A DNA stretch of 25,074 nt from Acidobacteriota bacterium (GTDB taxonomy: Bacteria; Acidobacteriota; Terriglobia; Acidiferrales; UBA7541), in the NCBI GenBank assembly GCA_003224195.1, contig QHYP01000202.1, positions 1 through 25,074 on the forward strand, given 5' to 3'. Position 1 is the first letter of the stretch; each line of letters opens with the position of its first letter. The translations under genes were made by a program, and so were the position numbers. A model generated the notes under the pieces. The model saw only the letters and a list, made by a program, of their open reading frames with translations, did no database searches and had not been told where the DNA came from. Shown piece by piece: positions 1-8,219 of this stretch.

Positions 1-262
1 TCAGCGCCAGCGCGGGACCGACGCCGGAAGCGCTCAGCAAGAGTTCAAAGAAGTGCTTTTCGCGGGAAGAAAGAAAGCCGTAGAGCGCCAGCGCGTCTTC
101 GCGCACGTGCGTGTGAATCAGCAGGGTGACTTCGGTGTGGAGTTCGCCAAGCGCGGCAAAGGTCGAGAGCGGCACCTGCACCTGATAGCCGACCCCGCCC
201 ACATCCACGAGGAGCTGGTTCGGGCGCTTGTCGGCGAGGCGTCCACGGATCTGGCCGATCAT
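1..262 (-). CDS. ruvA: Holliday junction branch migration protein RuvA, N-terminal part (cut by window edge)
   Basis: This is the first 87 residues of RuvA, read from an ATG at 262 towards the window edge, where the gene runs out. RuvA binds Holliday junctions as a tetramer and loads the RuvB motor for branch migration in recombinational repair. The translation begins MIGQIRGRLADKRP, continues with LLVDVGGVGYQV and HVREDALALYGF, and reaches the first helix-hairpin-helix at SASGVGPALAL. These match the OB-fold domain and the start of the second domain of RuvA in order and spacing. The start fits the universal MIG N-terminus of the family. It lies 44 bases after the PEBP-family gene on the same strand, so it may be co-transcribed. 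ruvB and ruvC, if adjacent, are outside the window. Confidence 0.93.
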   Translation of the reverse strand, partial: MIGQIRGRLADKRPNQLLVDVGGVGYQVQVPLSTFAALGELHTEVTLLIHTHVREDALALYGFLSSREKHFFELLLSASGVGPALAL

Positions 263-306
263 CGCGTCACAGTATTGACGAGCGCTTCCGGGGTGTCAAC
301 GCCGAC

Positions 307-858
307 TCAGCGCCCGTAGCGGCCCATCAACTCCCCTTGCACGAGGACGTGGCCCTGCATGGCCTTTTCGACTTCGGCCTTCGTCGCGCCCGCCTTCAGA
401 CTCAGTTTGACGTCGAGCGCGTACAGCTTGAAGAAATAACGGTGCGGTCCACCTGGCGGCGGGCACGGACCGCCATAGCCGATCCTGCGGAAATCATTGC
501 GACCCTGCCGCGAGCCGTCCGCGAGTTCTTCTTGCTTGGCGACACCTTCGGGAAGCTCGCGTGTTTTCCCCGGGATATCGAAGAGCACCCAATGGACCCA
601 CGTGCCAACTGGTGCATCGGGGTCGTCCGCGATCAAAGCAAAACTCTGCGCCGCGGACGGAGCATCGCTCCACGCGAGGGGCGGCGAAACGTCCGCGCCG
701 TCGCAGGTGTGCTTTTTCGGGATCGTGCCTCCTGCACTGAATGCAGAGCTCGTCAGTTTCAACGGCATGGTGGGTCCTCCTTTCGCAACCCCTGCGCCGC
801 ACACGGCTGCCGCTGTCAGGAGTGTAGCTGCGCTGAAGAGAACAAGAATGCGAGACAT
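307..858 (-). CDS. Secreted PEBP-family protein (YbhB/YbcL, Raf kinase inhibitor-like)
   Basis: A 183-residue member of the phosphatidylethanolamine-binding protein family. After a hydrophobic N-terminus typical of a signal peptide (about residues 1-25) comes a full YbhB/YbcL domain. Family signatures are visible: FSAGGTIPKKHTCDGADVSPPL, DDPDAPVGTWVHWV and GYGGPCPPPGGPHRYFF, which together line the anion-binding pocket. The protein is probably periplasmic; the biological role of bacterial PEBPs is largely unknown and no ligand can be inferred. I chose the ATG at 858 because a GGAA element precedes it and the signal peptide starts cleanly there; a GTG at 870 would add four residues. It follows the oxidoreductase gene by 27 bases on the same strand and is probably in its transcript. 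A cysteine near the end of the signal peptide (AAVCGAG) is a poor lipobox, so a lipoprotein is unlikely. Confidence 0.88.
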   Translation of the reverse strand: MSRILVLFSAATLLTAAAVCGAGVAKGGPTMPLKLTSSAFSAGGTIPKKHTCDGADVSPPLAWSDAPSAAQSFALIADDPDAPVGTWVHWVLFDIPGKTRELPEGVAKQEELADGSRQGRNDFRRIGYGGPCPPPGGPHRYFFKLYALDVKLSLKAGATKAEVEKAMQGHVLVQGELMGRYGR

Positions 859-885
859 AAACCGTTCCACGGAATTCGGCTAGGC

Positions 886-3159
886 TCATGCAAGCTTCGC
901 GCGAGAAAGGGGCAGCTCGCGCACTCGCTTGCCCGTCGCGGCAAAGATAGCGTTGCACATCGCCGGCGCAAACGGCGGTACACCCGGCTCGCCCACGCCC
1001 GCCGGCGGCGCATCGTTTTCCACAATATAGATGTTCGTTTCGCGCGGCGTCTCGCGCATCCGCGCAAGCTGATAATCGCCGAAGTTGCTCTGATCGATCA
1101 CTCCGTTTGTCGCCGTGATCTCGCCATACAGCGCCAGGCTCATCCCGAACACCGCCGCTCCTTCAAACTGCTGCCGCGCCATCTCCGGATTCACCACTGT
1201 GCCGGCATCGAGGGCCGTGTCCACCTGCTGAATCTGGACCTGCCCCGCGTCATTCACTTCCGCCTGCACGACGGTCGCGACGTACGTCAGAAAGCTGCGG
1301 TGCACGGCAATCCCCATACCGAATCCGTTGCCGAGCTTTTTCTTTCCCCAGCCCGCCTTTTCGGCAGCGAGTTGCGTCACGCGCCGGAAACGCGCCACGT
1401 CGATGGCGTACTTCGCATAGTCTCCATCGTAGTTCGGATAGTCCGTCCCGAGTTCGCCCTTCGGAATAATCCTGTCCGGCCCGAACAATTTCAGAATGTA
1501 CTCGAGCGGGTCCTGGCCGGCAGTGTGCGCCAGCTCGTCCGTGAACGAGCCGATTGCAAACGCGTGATAAATGTTCGCCACCGAGCGTAGCCAGCCAATG
1601 CGCACGTGCGCCACGGCCGGTCCGTTCTCCGCACGATGATTGGGCAGCGCGAACGGCACGTCCGTAAAGCCGAGTCCCAGCTCACCCGGTTCGCTATACG
1701 TTGCACCGGCTGCGAACGATGACCCAATCGGCGGAAATACCGATCGCTGCAGCCACGCCGCCGGCATCCCGCCTGCGTTCAGAGCGGCCTTCATATATAC
1801 CGCCGCAACCGAATGATAGTAATCAAATTTGAGGTCGTCCTCGCGGCTCCAAACGACTTTCACCGGCTTCCCTGCCTTTTTCGAGAGCACCGCCGCTTCC
1901 ACGGCAAAATCCGGAAACGATTTGCGGCCAAAAGCTCCGCCCAGCAGCGTCACGTGGCAGGTGACGTCTTCCTTCTTGATCCCCAAAGCGCCGGCCACAG
2001 CATCCTGCACGCCTTGCGGGTTCTGCGTGCACGCCCAGACGTTAACTTTGCCGTCGCGAAATTCCGCCAGTGCCGCAGGCGGCTCCATCGACGCATGCGC
2101 CAGCAGCGGCGCGTAATATTCCGCCTCGACGATCTTGCCGCCCTTAGCAAACTCCGCGTCCACATCGCCGACGTTGCGGAAAACCTTCCCCGCCTTCCGC
2201 GCCGTTGCCTGTAGCTCCTTCTTGTACGCATCCGAGTTGAAACTTGCATGTGGACCGTGCTCCCACTGAATGTTCAGCTTCTTTCTCCCCTCGAATGCCG
2301 CCCAGGTGTTGTCCGCCAGCACGGCCACACCGCCCAGCGCCTGAAACCCGTGCGGAGGCTTGAACGAATCAATCGTCGCGGTCTGCTTTACGCCCGCGAC
2401 GCCGAGTGTATCCTTATCCTCGAACGATTTGACCGCCCCGCCCAACACGGGCGGATGCGCCACCGCGGCGTAAAGCATTCCGTCCATGTGCGTGTCCTGG
2501 CCGAAAACAGCCTTGCCGGAGCAAAGCGCCACGATGTCGTAACTCTTCACCGGCTTTCCGATGTAGCGCCAAGCGTTCCTCGGCTTGAACTGCAACTCTT
2601 CCTTCTTCGGTACCGGTAGTTTCGCCGCTGAAGCGGCGAGTTCGCCATAGCCAAGCTTTTTGCCGCTCGCCGTATGCACCACCGTGTGCAGATGCGCTTT
2701 GCATTGCGCCTCTGGCACTCCCCACTGCTGCGCTGCAGCGCGCACCAACATCAACCGCGCTGTCGCTCCTGCTTCGCGAAACGCGTCGAAAAAGCTGCGC
2801 ACCGAGTGCGATCCATCCGTATCCTGGTCGCCGTATTTCACGTCACCCGTGGCCTGCACGAGCTTCACGCGGTTCCAGTCGGCTTCGAGCTCATCGGCCA
2901 AGACCCGCGGCACGGCCGTTCGGCTGCCATTCCCCATCTCCGAGCGGTGCGCGATGATGTAGGCGGTCCCGTCGGTATCAATCGCCAGATACACGCCCGG
3001 CTGAAATGCGCCCGTCAGCGGGGAATCGCCGGCCGCGGATGCGTCCCGCGATGCCGGGATGAGCGAGTCCGGAAACACGCGAATGGTGAGGACAAATGCT
3101 CCGGCGGAAAGTATCCCTTGTAGAAAACCGCGCCGGCTGACGTTCGCGATGGCGTTCAT
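886..3159 (-). CDS. Tat-exported molybdopterin oxidoreductase large subunit (isoquinoline 1-oxidoreductase beta/aldehyde oxidase type)
   Basis: A 757-residue protein of the xanthine dehydrogenase/aldehyde oxidase large-subunit class, closest in architecture to isoquinoline 1-oxidoreductase beta subunit. It starts with a twin-arginine signal (SRRGFLQG, residues 8-15) followed by a hydrophobic stretch, so it is folded with its molybdenum cofactor in the cytoplasm and exported. The cofactor-binding loop GGAFGRKSFPDF lies near residue 405 and the catalytic glutamate of GVGEPGVPP is near residue 724. The ATG at 3159 has a GGGAGG ribosome site; a GTG nine codons upstream does not suit the Tat signal. 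Enzymes of this class hydroxylate aldehydes or N-heterocycles and normally pair with a small [2Fe-2S] subunit. None is encoded next to it; neighbours are an ankyrin protein and a PEBP protein. The substrate is unknown. Confidence 0.9.
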   Translation of the reverse strand: MNAIANVSRRGFLQGILSAGAFVLTIRVFPDSLIPASRDASAAGDSPLTGAFQPGVYLAIDTDGTAYIIAHRSEMGNGSRTAVPRVLADELEADWNRVKLVQATGDVKYGDQDTDGSHSVRSFFDAFREAGATARLMLVRAAAQQWGVPEAQCKAHLHTVVHTASGKKLGYGELAASAAKLPVPKKEELQFKPRNAWRYIGKPVKSYDIVALCSGKAVFGQDTHMDGMLYAAVAHPPVLGGAVKSFEDKDTLGVAGVKQTATIDSFKPPHGFQALGGVAVLADNTWAAFEGRKKLNIQWEHGPHASFNSDAYKKELQATARKAGKVFRNVGDVDAEFAKGGKIVEAEYYAPLLAHASMEPPAALAEFRDGKVNVWACTQNPQGVQDAVAGALGIKKEDVTCHVTLLGGAFGRKSFPDFAVEAAVLSKKAGKPVKVVWSREDDLKFDYYHSVAAVYMKAALNAGGMPAAWLQRSVFPPIGSSFAAGATYSEPGELGLGFTDVPFALPNHRAENGPAVAHVRIGWLRSVANIYHAFAIGSFTDELAHTAGQDPLEYILKLFGPDRIIPKGELGTDYPNYDGDYAKYAIDVARFRRVTQLAAEKAGWGKKKLGNGFGMGIAVHRSFLTYVATVVQAEVNDAGQVQIQQVDTALDAGTVVNPEMARQQFEGAAVFGMSLALYGEITATNGVIDQSNFGDYQLARMRETPRETNIYIVENDAPPAGVGEPGVPPFAPAMCNAIFAATGKRVRELPLSRAKLA

Positions 3160-3219
3160 GAATGCCTCCCTCGTGCGCGGCTTCACAGGCCGTCGGCAGC
3201 CGGCGCGAAGCGCAGCCGC

Positions 3220-3248
3220 ATTGTCACTCGCGTAAGGAGGAAGCGCAA
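3220..3248 (-). promoter_or_regulatory. Possible sigma70-type promoter of the molybdopterin oxidoreductase gene
   Basis: On the minus strand TTGCGC (3243-3248) and GACAAT (3220-3225) are separated by 17 bases, about 60 bases upstream of the ATG at 3159. The hexamers are only partial matches, so this is a weak call. It would separate the oxidoreductase-PEBP-ruvA group from the ankyrin gene upstream. Confidence 0.25.
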
Positions 3249-3278
3249 GCAGGTTGGGTTGCCGCTAGAGTCGCGCCA

Positions 3279-3941
3279 TCATAGCCCGCGGCTGCGGAGG
3301 TATTCCGCAACAGCGGTGTGGCCTCGCTCCGTCGCGTAAGTGAGTGCGTTCTTCCCCTCGTTGGACTGAGCGCGCAAGTCTGCACTGTGCTCGAGCAATA
3401 TCTTCACAATGTCGAGATGCCCGTTCGCCGCAGCAGCGAGCAACGGCGAGAAGCTTGGACCATAACGGTAATTCGCGTTTGCGCCTTTGGCGAGCAGCCA
3501 CGCGACAATCTCCTTGTGGCCGCCCGTGACGGCTCCCGTCAGAGCGTTGTAGCCTGTACCGTTCGTCGCGGCCGCGTTCAGATCCGCGCCCCTTTCCAGC
3601 AAATATTCCGCGACGCTTCGCTGGCCGAAAAATGCGGCGAGTCCGATTACAGGAAATCCATCCGGCGAATAGCTCTTCGCCAGTGCGGGTTTCGCATCCA
3701 CGAGCTCCTTCACGCGCTCAAGCTTACCCGCGGCAGCGGCTTCGTGCAGTTCGAGCGATACGCCCCGCGCAAGCAGCAGGTCACGAATTTCGTGCCGTCC
3801 GTGATAGATCGCGAGCAGCACCGCCGACTGCCCCTGCTCATTCTTCGTGCGCGCAAGTACCGGCTCCGCGTCCAACACCGCCTTCACGGTGGCCGCATCG
3901 CCATTCTGGATTGCCGCGAAGAACTCTTTTGCTTTTTCCAT
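3279..3941 (-). CDS. Ankyrin-repeat protein
   Basis: A 220-residue protein made almost wholly of ankyrin repeats. About six repeats can be read, with typical blocks such as GQSAVLLAIYHGRHEIRDLL, TGYNALTGAVTGGHKEIVAWLL, SFSPLLAAAANGHLDIVKILL and GKNALTYATERGHTAVAEYL. There is no signal peptide or membrane segment, so it is likely a cytoplasmic protein-binding scaffold; no catalytic domain is present and the partner is unknown. The ATG at 3941 is preceded by GGAGGGGA at good spacing; the open frame continues upstream to 4094 but that extension is not ankyrin-like and lacks a ribosome site. It lies between an AlkZ-like gene (165 bases upstream) and the oxidoreductase gene (119 bases downstream), with gaps large enough for separate promoters. 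Confidence 0.85.
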   Translation of the reverse strand: MEKAKEFFAAIQNGDAATVKAVLDAEPVLARTKNEQGQSAVLLAIYHGRHEIRDLLLARGVSLELHEAAAAGKLERVKELVDAKPALAKSYSPDGFPVIGLAAFFGQRSVAEYLLERGADLNAAATNGTGYNALTGAVTGGHKEIVAWLLAKGANANYRYGPSFSPLLAAAANGHLDIVKILLEHSADLRAQSNEGKNALTYATERGHTAVAEYLRSRGL

Positions 3942-4106
3942 GAAGGTCCCCTCCTCTGCCTGGCACTCCCATTCCGAGAGGGAGGGTACCCTAATCCTGT
4001 GTGGGCGGCTTCTCGAATCTTGCTTTTTTGAAACGCGGCAAGAACCGCTCGCATGTGCCCTTGAAAAGGACAAGAGGAACAGCGCGCTGACCAATTTGGA
4101 CGGGAA

Positions 4107-5240
4107 TTAGTGAATCCGGTTGATTCGGCAGGGCGCTTCGAGGAAATCTCCGAGCCGCGCGGCCTCTTCTTCGATTCCTTTTCGCAGCGCTCTCGCAAGC
4201 TTCGTGAATAACTCCACTTCCAGGGTGAGTCCGCCGCCTTGCCGCTTGTGGGCCCAAATCCCTACAACGCGTCCGTCGAGCAGCACCACCGGCGAAATCC
4301 ACCACTGGTTCCGGTACACGCGTTTGTAATGGGCTGCGTCGACAAGGTGGTCTTTCTCCGCGTGGCCCAGCAGCAGCGGATCGAAACTCGGCAACAGCCG
4401 CAGGACACGCTCCCCGGCATCGCACTTCGCTAGCGCGCCTTCGTCATCCCGAAGTATGAAACCGCTGCTGTCACCGAACGAAACACCGGTCAGTTCATCC
4501 TCGAGCGATCGCCACACCGGCGTGGCTTCCTTCACGGATATCCCACTCCATTTGCAGAAGTCCGTAAGCCGGGCGGGACCGTATGCGCGCAGGTAGCGCC
4601 TCAAAAGGACTCTCTTCGCCTCGTTCTCTTCAAAAGCCTTCTGTTTCGGAAGCCAGCGATCCGCCCGCACGTAGGTCACCCCCTGCCCGCGAACGGGACC
4701 GTAGCAAATAAGGCCCTCGGCCAGCGGGATCCTCAAAGCGCTCCAAACTCGTTCCATCCAGGCCCGCACGCGTCTGCTAACCTTCGGCTTGATTCGTTCC
4801 CGCAACTCGCCTTGTGTCATACGCCCGTCTCGCAGAGCTGCCACAACGATTTCGTTGATCGCGAAGGCCTCCTCGCGCGGGATATGGAATTTGGCCATCA
4901 CCCGCAGCACGGCTTCCACGCGGCTGCGTCTCAATGCTGTGATGAAGAGCGAAAAATCCTCCGCCGGAATCAGGTGCAGCGTCTGCCGCATCAGCGAGGT
5001 CTTTACAAGAGTGCGCTTTTCCCAGAGCGCCGAGGAAATCTCCGCGCGGGCGAGCCCGTTCATGCGCGCCCACAACGCCATCTCCGCGGCCGCCATCACC
5101 TGCGCTTGTATTCCGCAAACGTCCCTGCTCACTTGCGTCAGAGTTGCGCTACCGCGATCGAGGAGATGATGGCGCTGCATGCGGAAGGCGTGGATATTCG
5201 GCAGGCCAATTGGAGGGCGCGAGCGATTCTTCCCGCTCAT
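4107..5240 (-). CDS. Winged-helix DNA-binding protein, AlkZ-like (HTH_42/YcaQ superfamily)
   Basis: A 377-residue protein resembling the HTH_42 superfamily that includes the DNA glycosylases AlkZ and AlkX/YcaQ. Characteristic blocks are GIQAQVMAAAEMALWARM near the N-terminus, the central RRYLRAYGPARLTDFCKWSG winged-helix segment, and LPSFDPLLLGH with VLLDGRVVGIWAHKR near the C-terminus. AlkZ proteins use a Q-x-Q motif for unhooking interstrand crosslinks, while YcaQ types have Q-x-D. Here QAQ (Gln45, Gln47) fits the AlkZ-like form, so DNA base excision is plausible but not shown. The ATG at 5240 is the first start in the frame; its ribosome site is weak, and ATG codons further in (for example MQRHHLLD) are possible. 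It follows the aldolase-family gene by 30 bases and may share its transcript. No biosynthetic gene cluster is visible here, so self-resistance to a genotoxin is not indicated. Confidence 0.78.
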   Translation of the reverse strand: MSGKNRSRPPIGLPNIHAFRMQRHHLLDRGSATLTQVSRDVCGIQAQVMAAAEMALWARMNGLARAEISSALWEKRTLVKTSLMRQTLHLIPAEDFSLFITALRRSRVEAVLRVMAKFHIPREEAFAINEIVVAALRDGRMTQGELRERIKPKVSRRVRAWMERVWSALRIPLAEGLICYGPVRGQGVTYVRADRWLPKQKAFEENEAKRVLLRRYLRAYGPARLTDFCKWSGISVKEATPVWRSLEDELTGVSFGDSSGFILRDDEGALAKCDAGERVLRLLPSFDPLLLGHAEKDHLVDAAHYKRVYRNQWWISPVVLLDGRVVGIWAHKRQGGGLTLEVELFTKLARALRKGIEEEAARLGDFLEAPCRINRIH

Positions 5241-5270
5241 GGGTTCAATTCATCCGCGTGGGAGAAAGCG

Positions 5271-6083
5271 TTAACGCCGCGCGCGGTCCTTGCGGATGGC
5301 CTCTTCGAGAAACGATTCCAGCTCCTGTCTCCTGAACGTAATCCGGTCTTCCATCGCTTCAGCCGTGCGCGGTAACTCCGCGCTGTTCCCGCGGGGACAC
5401 GTGACACCGTAGCGCGTGCGCGCCTCGATCAGCTTCTGCACTTCGCTCCGCGGCAGCAGGTGCGGCCCCCCGAGGGCTTCCGCCGCGAACATGACGCGCG
5501 CAAACTGCTCCACGGTCTCCATGCGGAAATACGCCGTGCGCAGATCGGGCCCGCACGTCACTACGCCGTGATTCTCGAGCAGGATTGCGTCGTGTCGCTC
5601 TACCAGCCGCTCCAGCGCCGCGCATACTTCCCACGTCCCGGGAGTGCCGTACGGGGCCAGCGGGATTTTCCCCAGATTCACAATTACTTCCGGCAACACG
5701 GCTTCTTCCAGCGCGCGTCCTGCAGCGGCAAATCCCGTCGCCGTCGGCGGATGCGCGTGGCAGACGGCGTGCGCGTCCGGCCGCACGCGATAGAACAGCA
5801 GATGCATCGGCGTCTCCGACGACGGCTGGCCCTTCCCGGAAACGACCTCGCCTTCCGGATCAATGACAAGCAAATCCTCCGGTGCGAGCATGCCCTTGCA
5901 CGCGCCCGCCGGCGTGATCAGGATTCGGTCCGCGCCAAGTCGCACGGATAAGTTGCCTTCGCCCGCAACAGCCAGTCCCCGCTCGTACATCCAGCGCCCG
6001 ACGCGGCAGATTTCATTCCAGTACTTATCTTCGCTCCTGGCGGGCTCGTCCTCCTGCCAACCCAACTTTGAGTCCGGCGTCAT
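5271..6083 (-). CDS. Class II aldolase/adducin-family protein (fuculose-phosphate aldolase-like)
   Basis: A 270-residue cytoplasmic enzyme of the zinc-dependent class II aldolase family that includes L-fuculose-1-phosphate aldolase and L-ribulose-5-phosphate 4-epimerase. Family landmarks are in order: GNLSVR (43-48), ITPAGACKG (56-64), SETPMH with Glu90, CHAHPP with His109 and His111, and ENHGVV with His172. Glu90 corresponds to the usual acid/base residue and the three histidines to zinc ligands. The exact sugar phosphate cannot be told from sequence. I chose the ATG at 6083 because AGGAAGGAG precedes it; the open frame runs on to a GTG at 6170 but that extension looks non-coding. A C-terminal tail of about 50 residues past the core is slightly longer than in E. 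coli FucA. Upstream by 102 bases is the glutamate dehydrogenase gene on the same strand. Confidence 0.85.
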   Translation of the reverse strand: MTPDSKLGWQEDEPARSEDKYWNEICRVGRWMYERGLAVAGEGNLSVRLGADRILITPAGACKGMLAPEDLLVIDPEGEVVSGKGQPSSETPMHLLFYRVRPDAHAVCHAHPPTATGFAAAGRALEEAVLPEVIVNLGKIPLAPYGTPGTWEVCAALERLVERHDAILLENHGVVTCGPDLRTAYFRMETVEQFARVMFAAEALGGPHLLPRSEVQKLIEARTRYGVTCPRGNSAELPRTAEAMEDRITFRRQELESFLEEAIRKDRARR

Positions 6084-6185
6084 GGGACGGACTCCTTCCT
6101 GGCGCCCATTCCGGCGGTGCCGTTTTGTCTTGTTTCGCAGCGTCTCTCGTGCAGCGGGGACGCTGTGCACGCACCCGGTCGGACG

Positions 6186-7457
6186 CTACGCATAAATCCC
6201 GCGCAATTTTAGCGCGCTCGCTACGCGATCGATCGCCAGCATATACGCCGCGATCCGGTTATTCACCTTGTGCGTTTCCGCGTAGCGCACCACTTGGTCG
6301 AATGTGTGCGTCATCACGTCATACAACCGCTCATTCACTTCCTGCTCGCGCCAGAAAAATCCTTGCCGGTCCTGCACCCATTCGAAATAGCTCACCGTCA
6401 CCCCGCCCGCGTTGCCCAGAATGTCCGGCACCGTGAAAATGCCCTTGCTCTCGATTATCGCATCCGCCTGCCACGTCGTTGGCCCGTTCGCTCCTTCACA
6501 CAGCACCCGCGCCTGCACATTCTTGGCGTTCTGCTCGGTGATCTGATTCTCAATCGCGGCGGGGATCGCAATGTCGCACGGCTGAAAGAGTACGTCGCGC
6601 GCGGACATCTTTGTACCGCCGCCGGGGTAATCGGTCAAACTTTTCTTTTGGTTGTACACCCAGTCGATCGCTTTCCCCACTTCAAACCCTTTCTCGTTGT
6701 ACAGCCCTCCGCTGATGTCCGCCAGACCCACAATCTTGTAGCCGGCTTCCTGCATTAACTTGGCGGCCATGGAACCTACATTGCCGAATCCCTGGATCGC
6801 CACGCGGCAGCCATCGCGCTTCATCCGCAGCTTCTCGAGCGCCTTGTCGCAGCAGATCATCACGCCGCGCCCCGTCGCTTCGCGCCTCCCCGCGGACCCG
6901 CCTAGCTCGATCGGCTTGCCCGTCACCACCGCCGTCGTCGCCTGCCGCACGTGCATCGCGTAGGTGTCCATCACCCATGCCATGGTCTGCTCGCTGGTGC
7001 CGACGTCGGGCGCTGGCACGTCACGTTCCGGCCCCAGCCATTCGCTTAGCTCGGCCGTGTACCGCCGCGTCAAGCGCTCCAGCTCGCCGCGCGACATCTT
7101 CCGCGGGTCGCAGATCACTCCGCCTTTCGCTCCGCCGAACGGAATGTTCACCACAGCGCACTTCCAGGTCATCCACGTCGCAAGCGCCCGTACTTCATCC
7201 AGCGTCACGTCCGGCGCAAATCGTATGCCTCCCTTGCCCGGCCCGCGCACGGTCGAATGCAGCACTCGATACCCGACAAAAATCTCGAGTTGCCCATTGT
7301 CCAATCCCACGGGGATGTAGAGAGTAACTTCCTTGCTCGGATACTTCAGATAGCGGTATAGGCCCTGCTCCAACCCGAGTTTTTGCGCCGCCACTTCAAA
7401 ACGCACCTCCGCGTTCTGATAGACGTTCATCTCCTCCGGGGCCGGGGCTTGCGGCAT
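6186..7457 (-). CDS. gdhA: Glutamate dehydrogenase (Glu/Leu/Phe/Val dehydrogenase family)
   Basis: A 423-residue NAD(P)-dependent amino acid dehydrogenase, the usual length for hexameric glutamate dehydrogenases of the clostridial/archaeal type. It interconverts glutamate with 2-oxoglutarate and ammonium. Visible landmarks are HSTVRGPGKGGIRF, the catalytic-lysine block VNIPFGGAKGG (lysine near residue 110), DVPAPDVGTSEQTMAW, and the Rossmann loop GFGNVGS near residue 221, followed by CEGANGPTT and DILGNAGGVTVSYFEWVQ. The acidic residue deciding NAD or NADP preference was not assigned with confidence. The ATG at 7457 has AAGGAGA upstream. A promoter (7511-7539) lies just ahead, so this gene probably heads the minus-strand group. 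It links carbon and ammonium metabolism, as does the amt-PII-glnD operon far to the right. Confidence 0.93.
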   Translation of the reverse strand: MPQAPAPEEMNVYQNAEVRFEVAAQKLGLEQGLYRYLKYPSKEVTLYIPVGLDNGQLEIFVGYRVLHSTVRGPGKGGIRFAPDVTLDEVRALATWMTWKCAVVNIPFGGAKGGVICDPRKMSRGELERLTRRYTAELSEWLGPERDVPAPDVGTSEQTMAWVMDTYAMHVRQATTAVVTGKPIELGGSAGRREATGRGVMICCDKALEKLRMKRDGCRVAIQGFGNVGSMAAKLMQEAGYKIVGLADISGGLYNEKGFEVGKAIDWVYNQKKSLTDYPGGGTKMSARDVLFQPCDIAIPAAIENQITEQNAKNVQARVLCEGANGPTTWQADAIIESKGIFTVPDILGNAGGVTVSYFEWVQDRQGFFWREQEVNERLYDVMTHTFDQVVRYAETHKVNNRIAAYMLAIDRVASALKLRGIYA

Positions 7458-7510
7458 ACACGAGTCTCCTTCACTCTCGCTCAGGGTCTCTGGCGGCTCG
7501 CAGGGCCGTC

Positions 7511-7539
7511 AGTATACGAACCCGCACGGGCCGCCGCAA
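7511..7539 (-). promoter_or_regulatory. Sigma70-type promoter of the glutamate dehydrogenase gene
   Basis: On the minus strand TTGCGG (7534-7539) and TATACT (7511-7516) are 17 bases apart. The predicted start near 7504 gives a leader of about 47 bases ending in the AAGGAGA ribosome site before the ATG at 7457. Confidence 0.55.
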
Positions 7540-7619
7540 GCGATAGCGATTCTTCCGACCGAGGGATGGCAGGCTCATGGGGCACAGCGAAGGATCTCAC
7601 TTGAGGCGACAACACCTAG

Positions 7620-7742
7620 ACCAAGGAATTCACCATCGCCTCGCCTATCGGCGTAAATGGCAAATTCCGTCCCTGCGATCAGGCTATCGGCTTCGGCCGC
7701 CCCTTCGCCTACACCGACCCCATCTTCTTCAAGACTGCGGGG
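7620..7742 (+). pseudogene. C-terminal remnant of an unidentified protein
   Basis: In the 486-base stretch between the glutamate dehydrogenase start and the next gene, one plus-strand frame reads TKEFTIASPIGVNGKFRP then CDQAIGFGRPFAYTDPIFF and ends KTAGQ at a TAG near 7746. The residue composition (GRPFAYTDPIFF, followed closely by a stop) looks like the end of a real enzyme, possibly a metal-dependent hydrolase, but I cannot name the family. The frame is blocked by a TAG at 7617 and there is no start or ribosome site, so it is probably a decayed gene end. The rest of the gap shows no convincing coding pattern apart from the promoter at 7511-7539. Confidence 0.35.
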
Positions 7743-7943
7743 CAATAGGAGGGAGAGATAACGCGTAAAGCGGCTTCGGATGCAGCCGGATCCGCTTGCT
7801 TTTTCGGCAGCCAGAGTCGCGCGACCTTGGGGGGCACACCAACCGCGTGGCTGCACAGAGCAACCGCGCACACCTACCCCGCGAACCGAGTCACCCGCCG
7901 CACCTGGCCACTCGGACCATGCCTCCTCCTCGTTCGCCTGAGG

Positions 7944-8180
7944 CTAACTCGCGCGACCGCCTTTTCGGATCTCTTGTCGCACCTGTCTCAGCAACAGCGC
8001 GACGACGAAAACCGCGAAAATGGCGGCGAACTCCATCAAGCGCCCCGGGCGGTAAACCTGGCCTAGAATGGTATATCCCATCGCATTGGCCAGCCACTCG
8101 ACGACGCCGAGAGCCAGCAGTACGAACGCCGCCACGGAAAAAACATGACTGAGCAGAGAACCCAATCGGTCAAGATTCAT
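7944..8180 (-). CDS. Small two-segment membrane protein, unknown function
   Basis: A 78-residue hydrophobic protein that I do not recognise. It has two likely membrane segments, roughly residues 10-32 (LSHVFSVAAFVLLALGVVEW) and 45-64 (RLMEFAAIFAVFVVALLLRQ), and a basic C-terminal tail (RQVRQEIRKGGRAS) that would sit in the cytoplasm, implying both ends inside. The start is ATG at 8180 or the adjoining GTG at 8183; both use AAGGAG just upstream. It follows the small lipoprotein gene by 39 bases on the same strand and likely shares its promoter. The plain coding signal and good ribosome site support a real gene, but nothing indicates its role. Confidence 0.65.
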   Translation of the reverse strand: MNLDRLGSLLSHVFSVAAFVLLALGVVEWLANAMGYTILGQVYRPGRLMEFAAIFAVFVVALLLRQVRQEIRKGGRAS

Positions 8181-8219
8181 CACATTTGCTCCTTCCTTAT
8201 CTCCGAACCGCCGGCTGGC

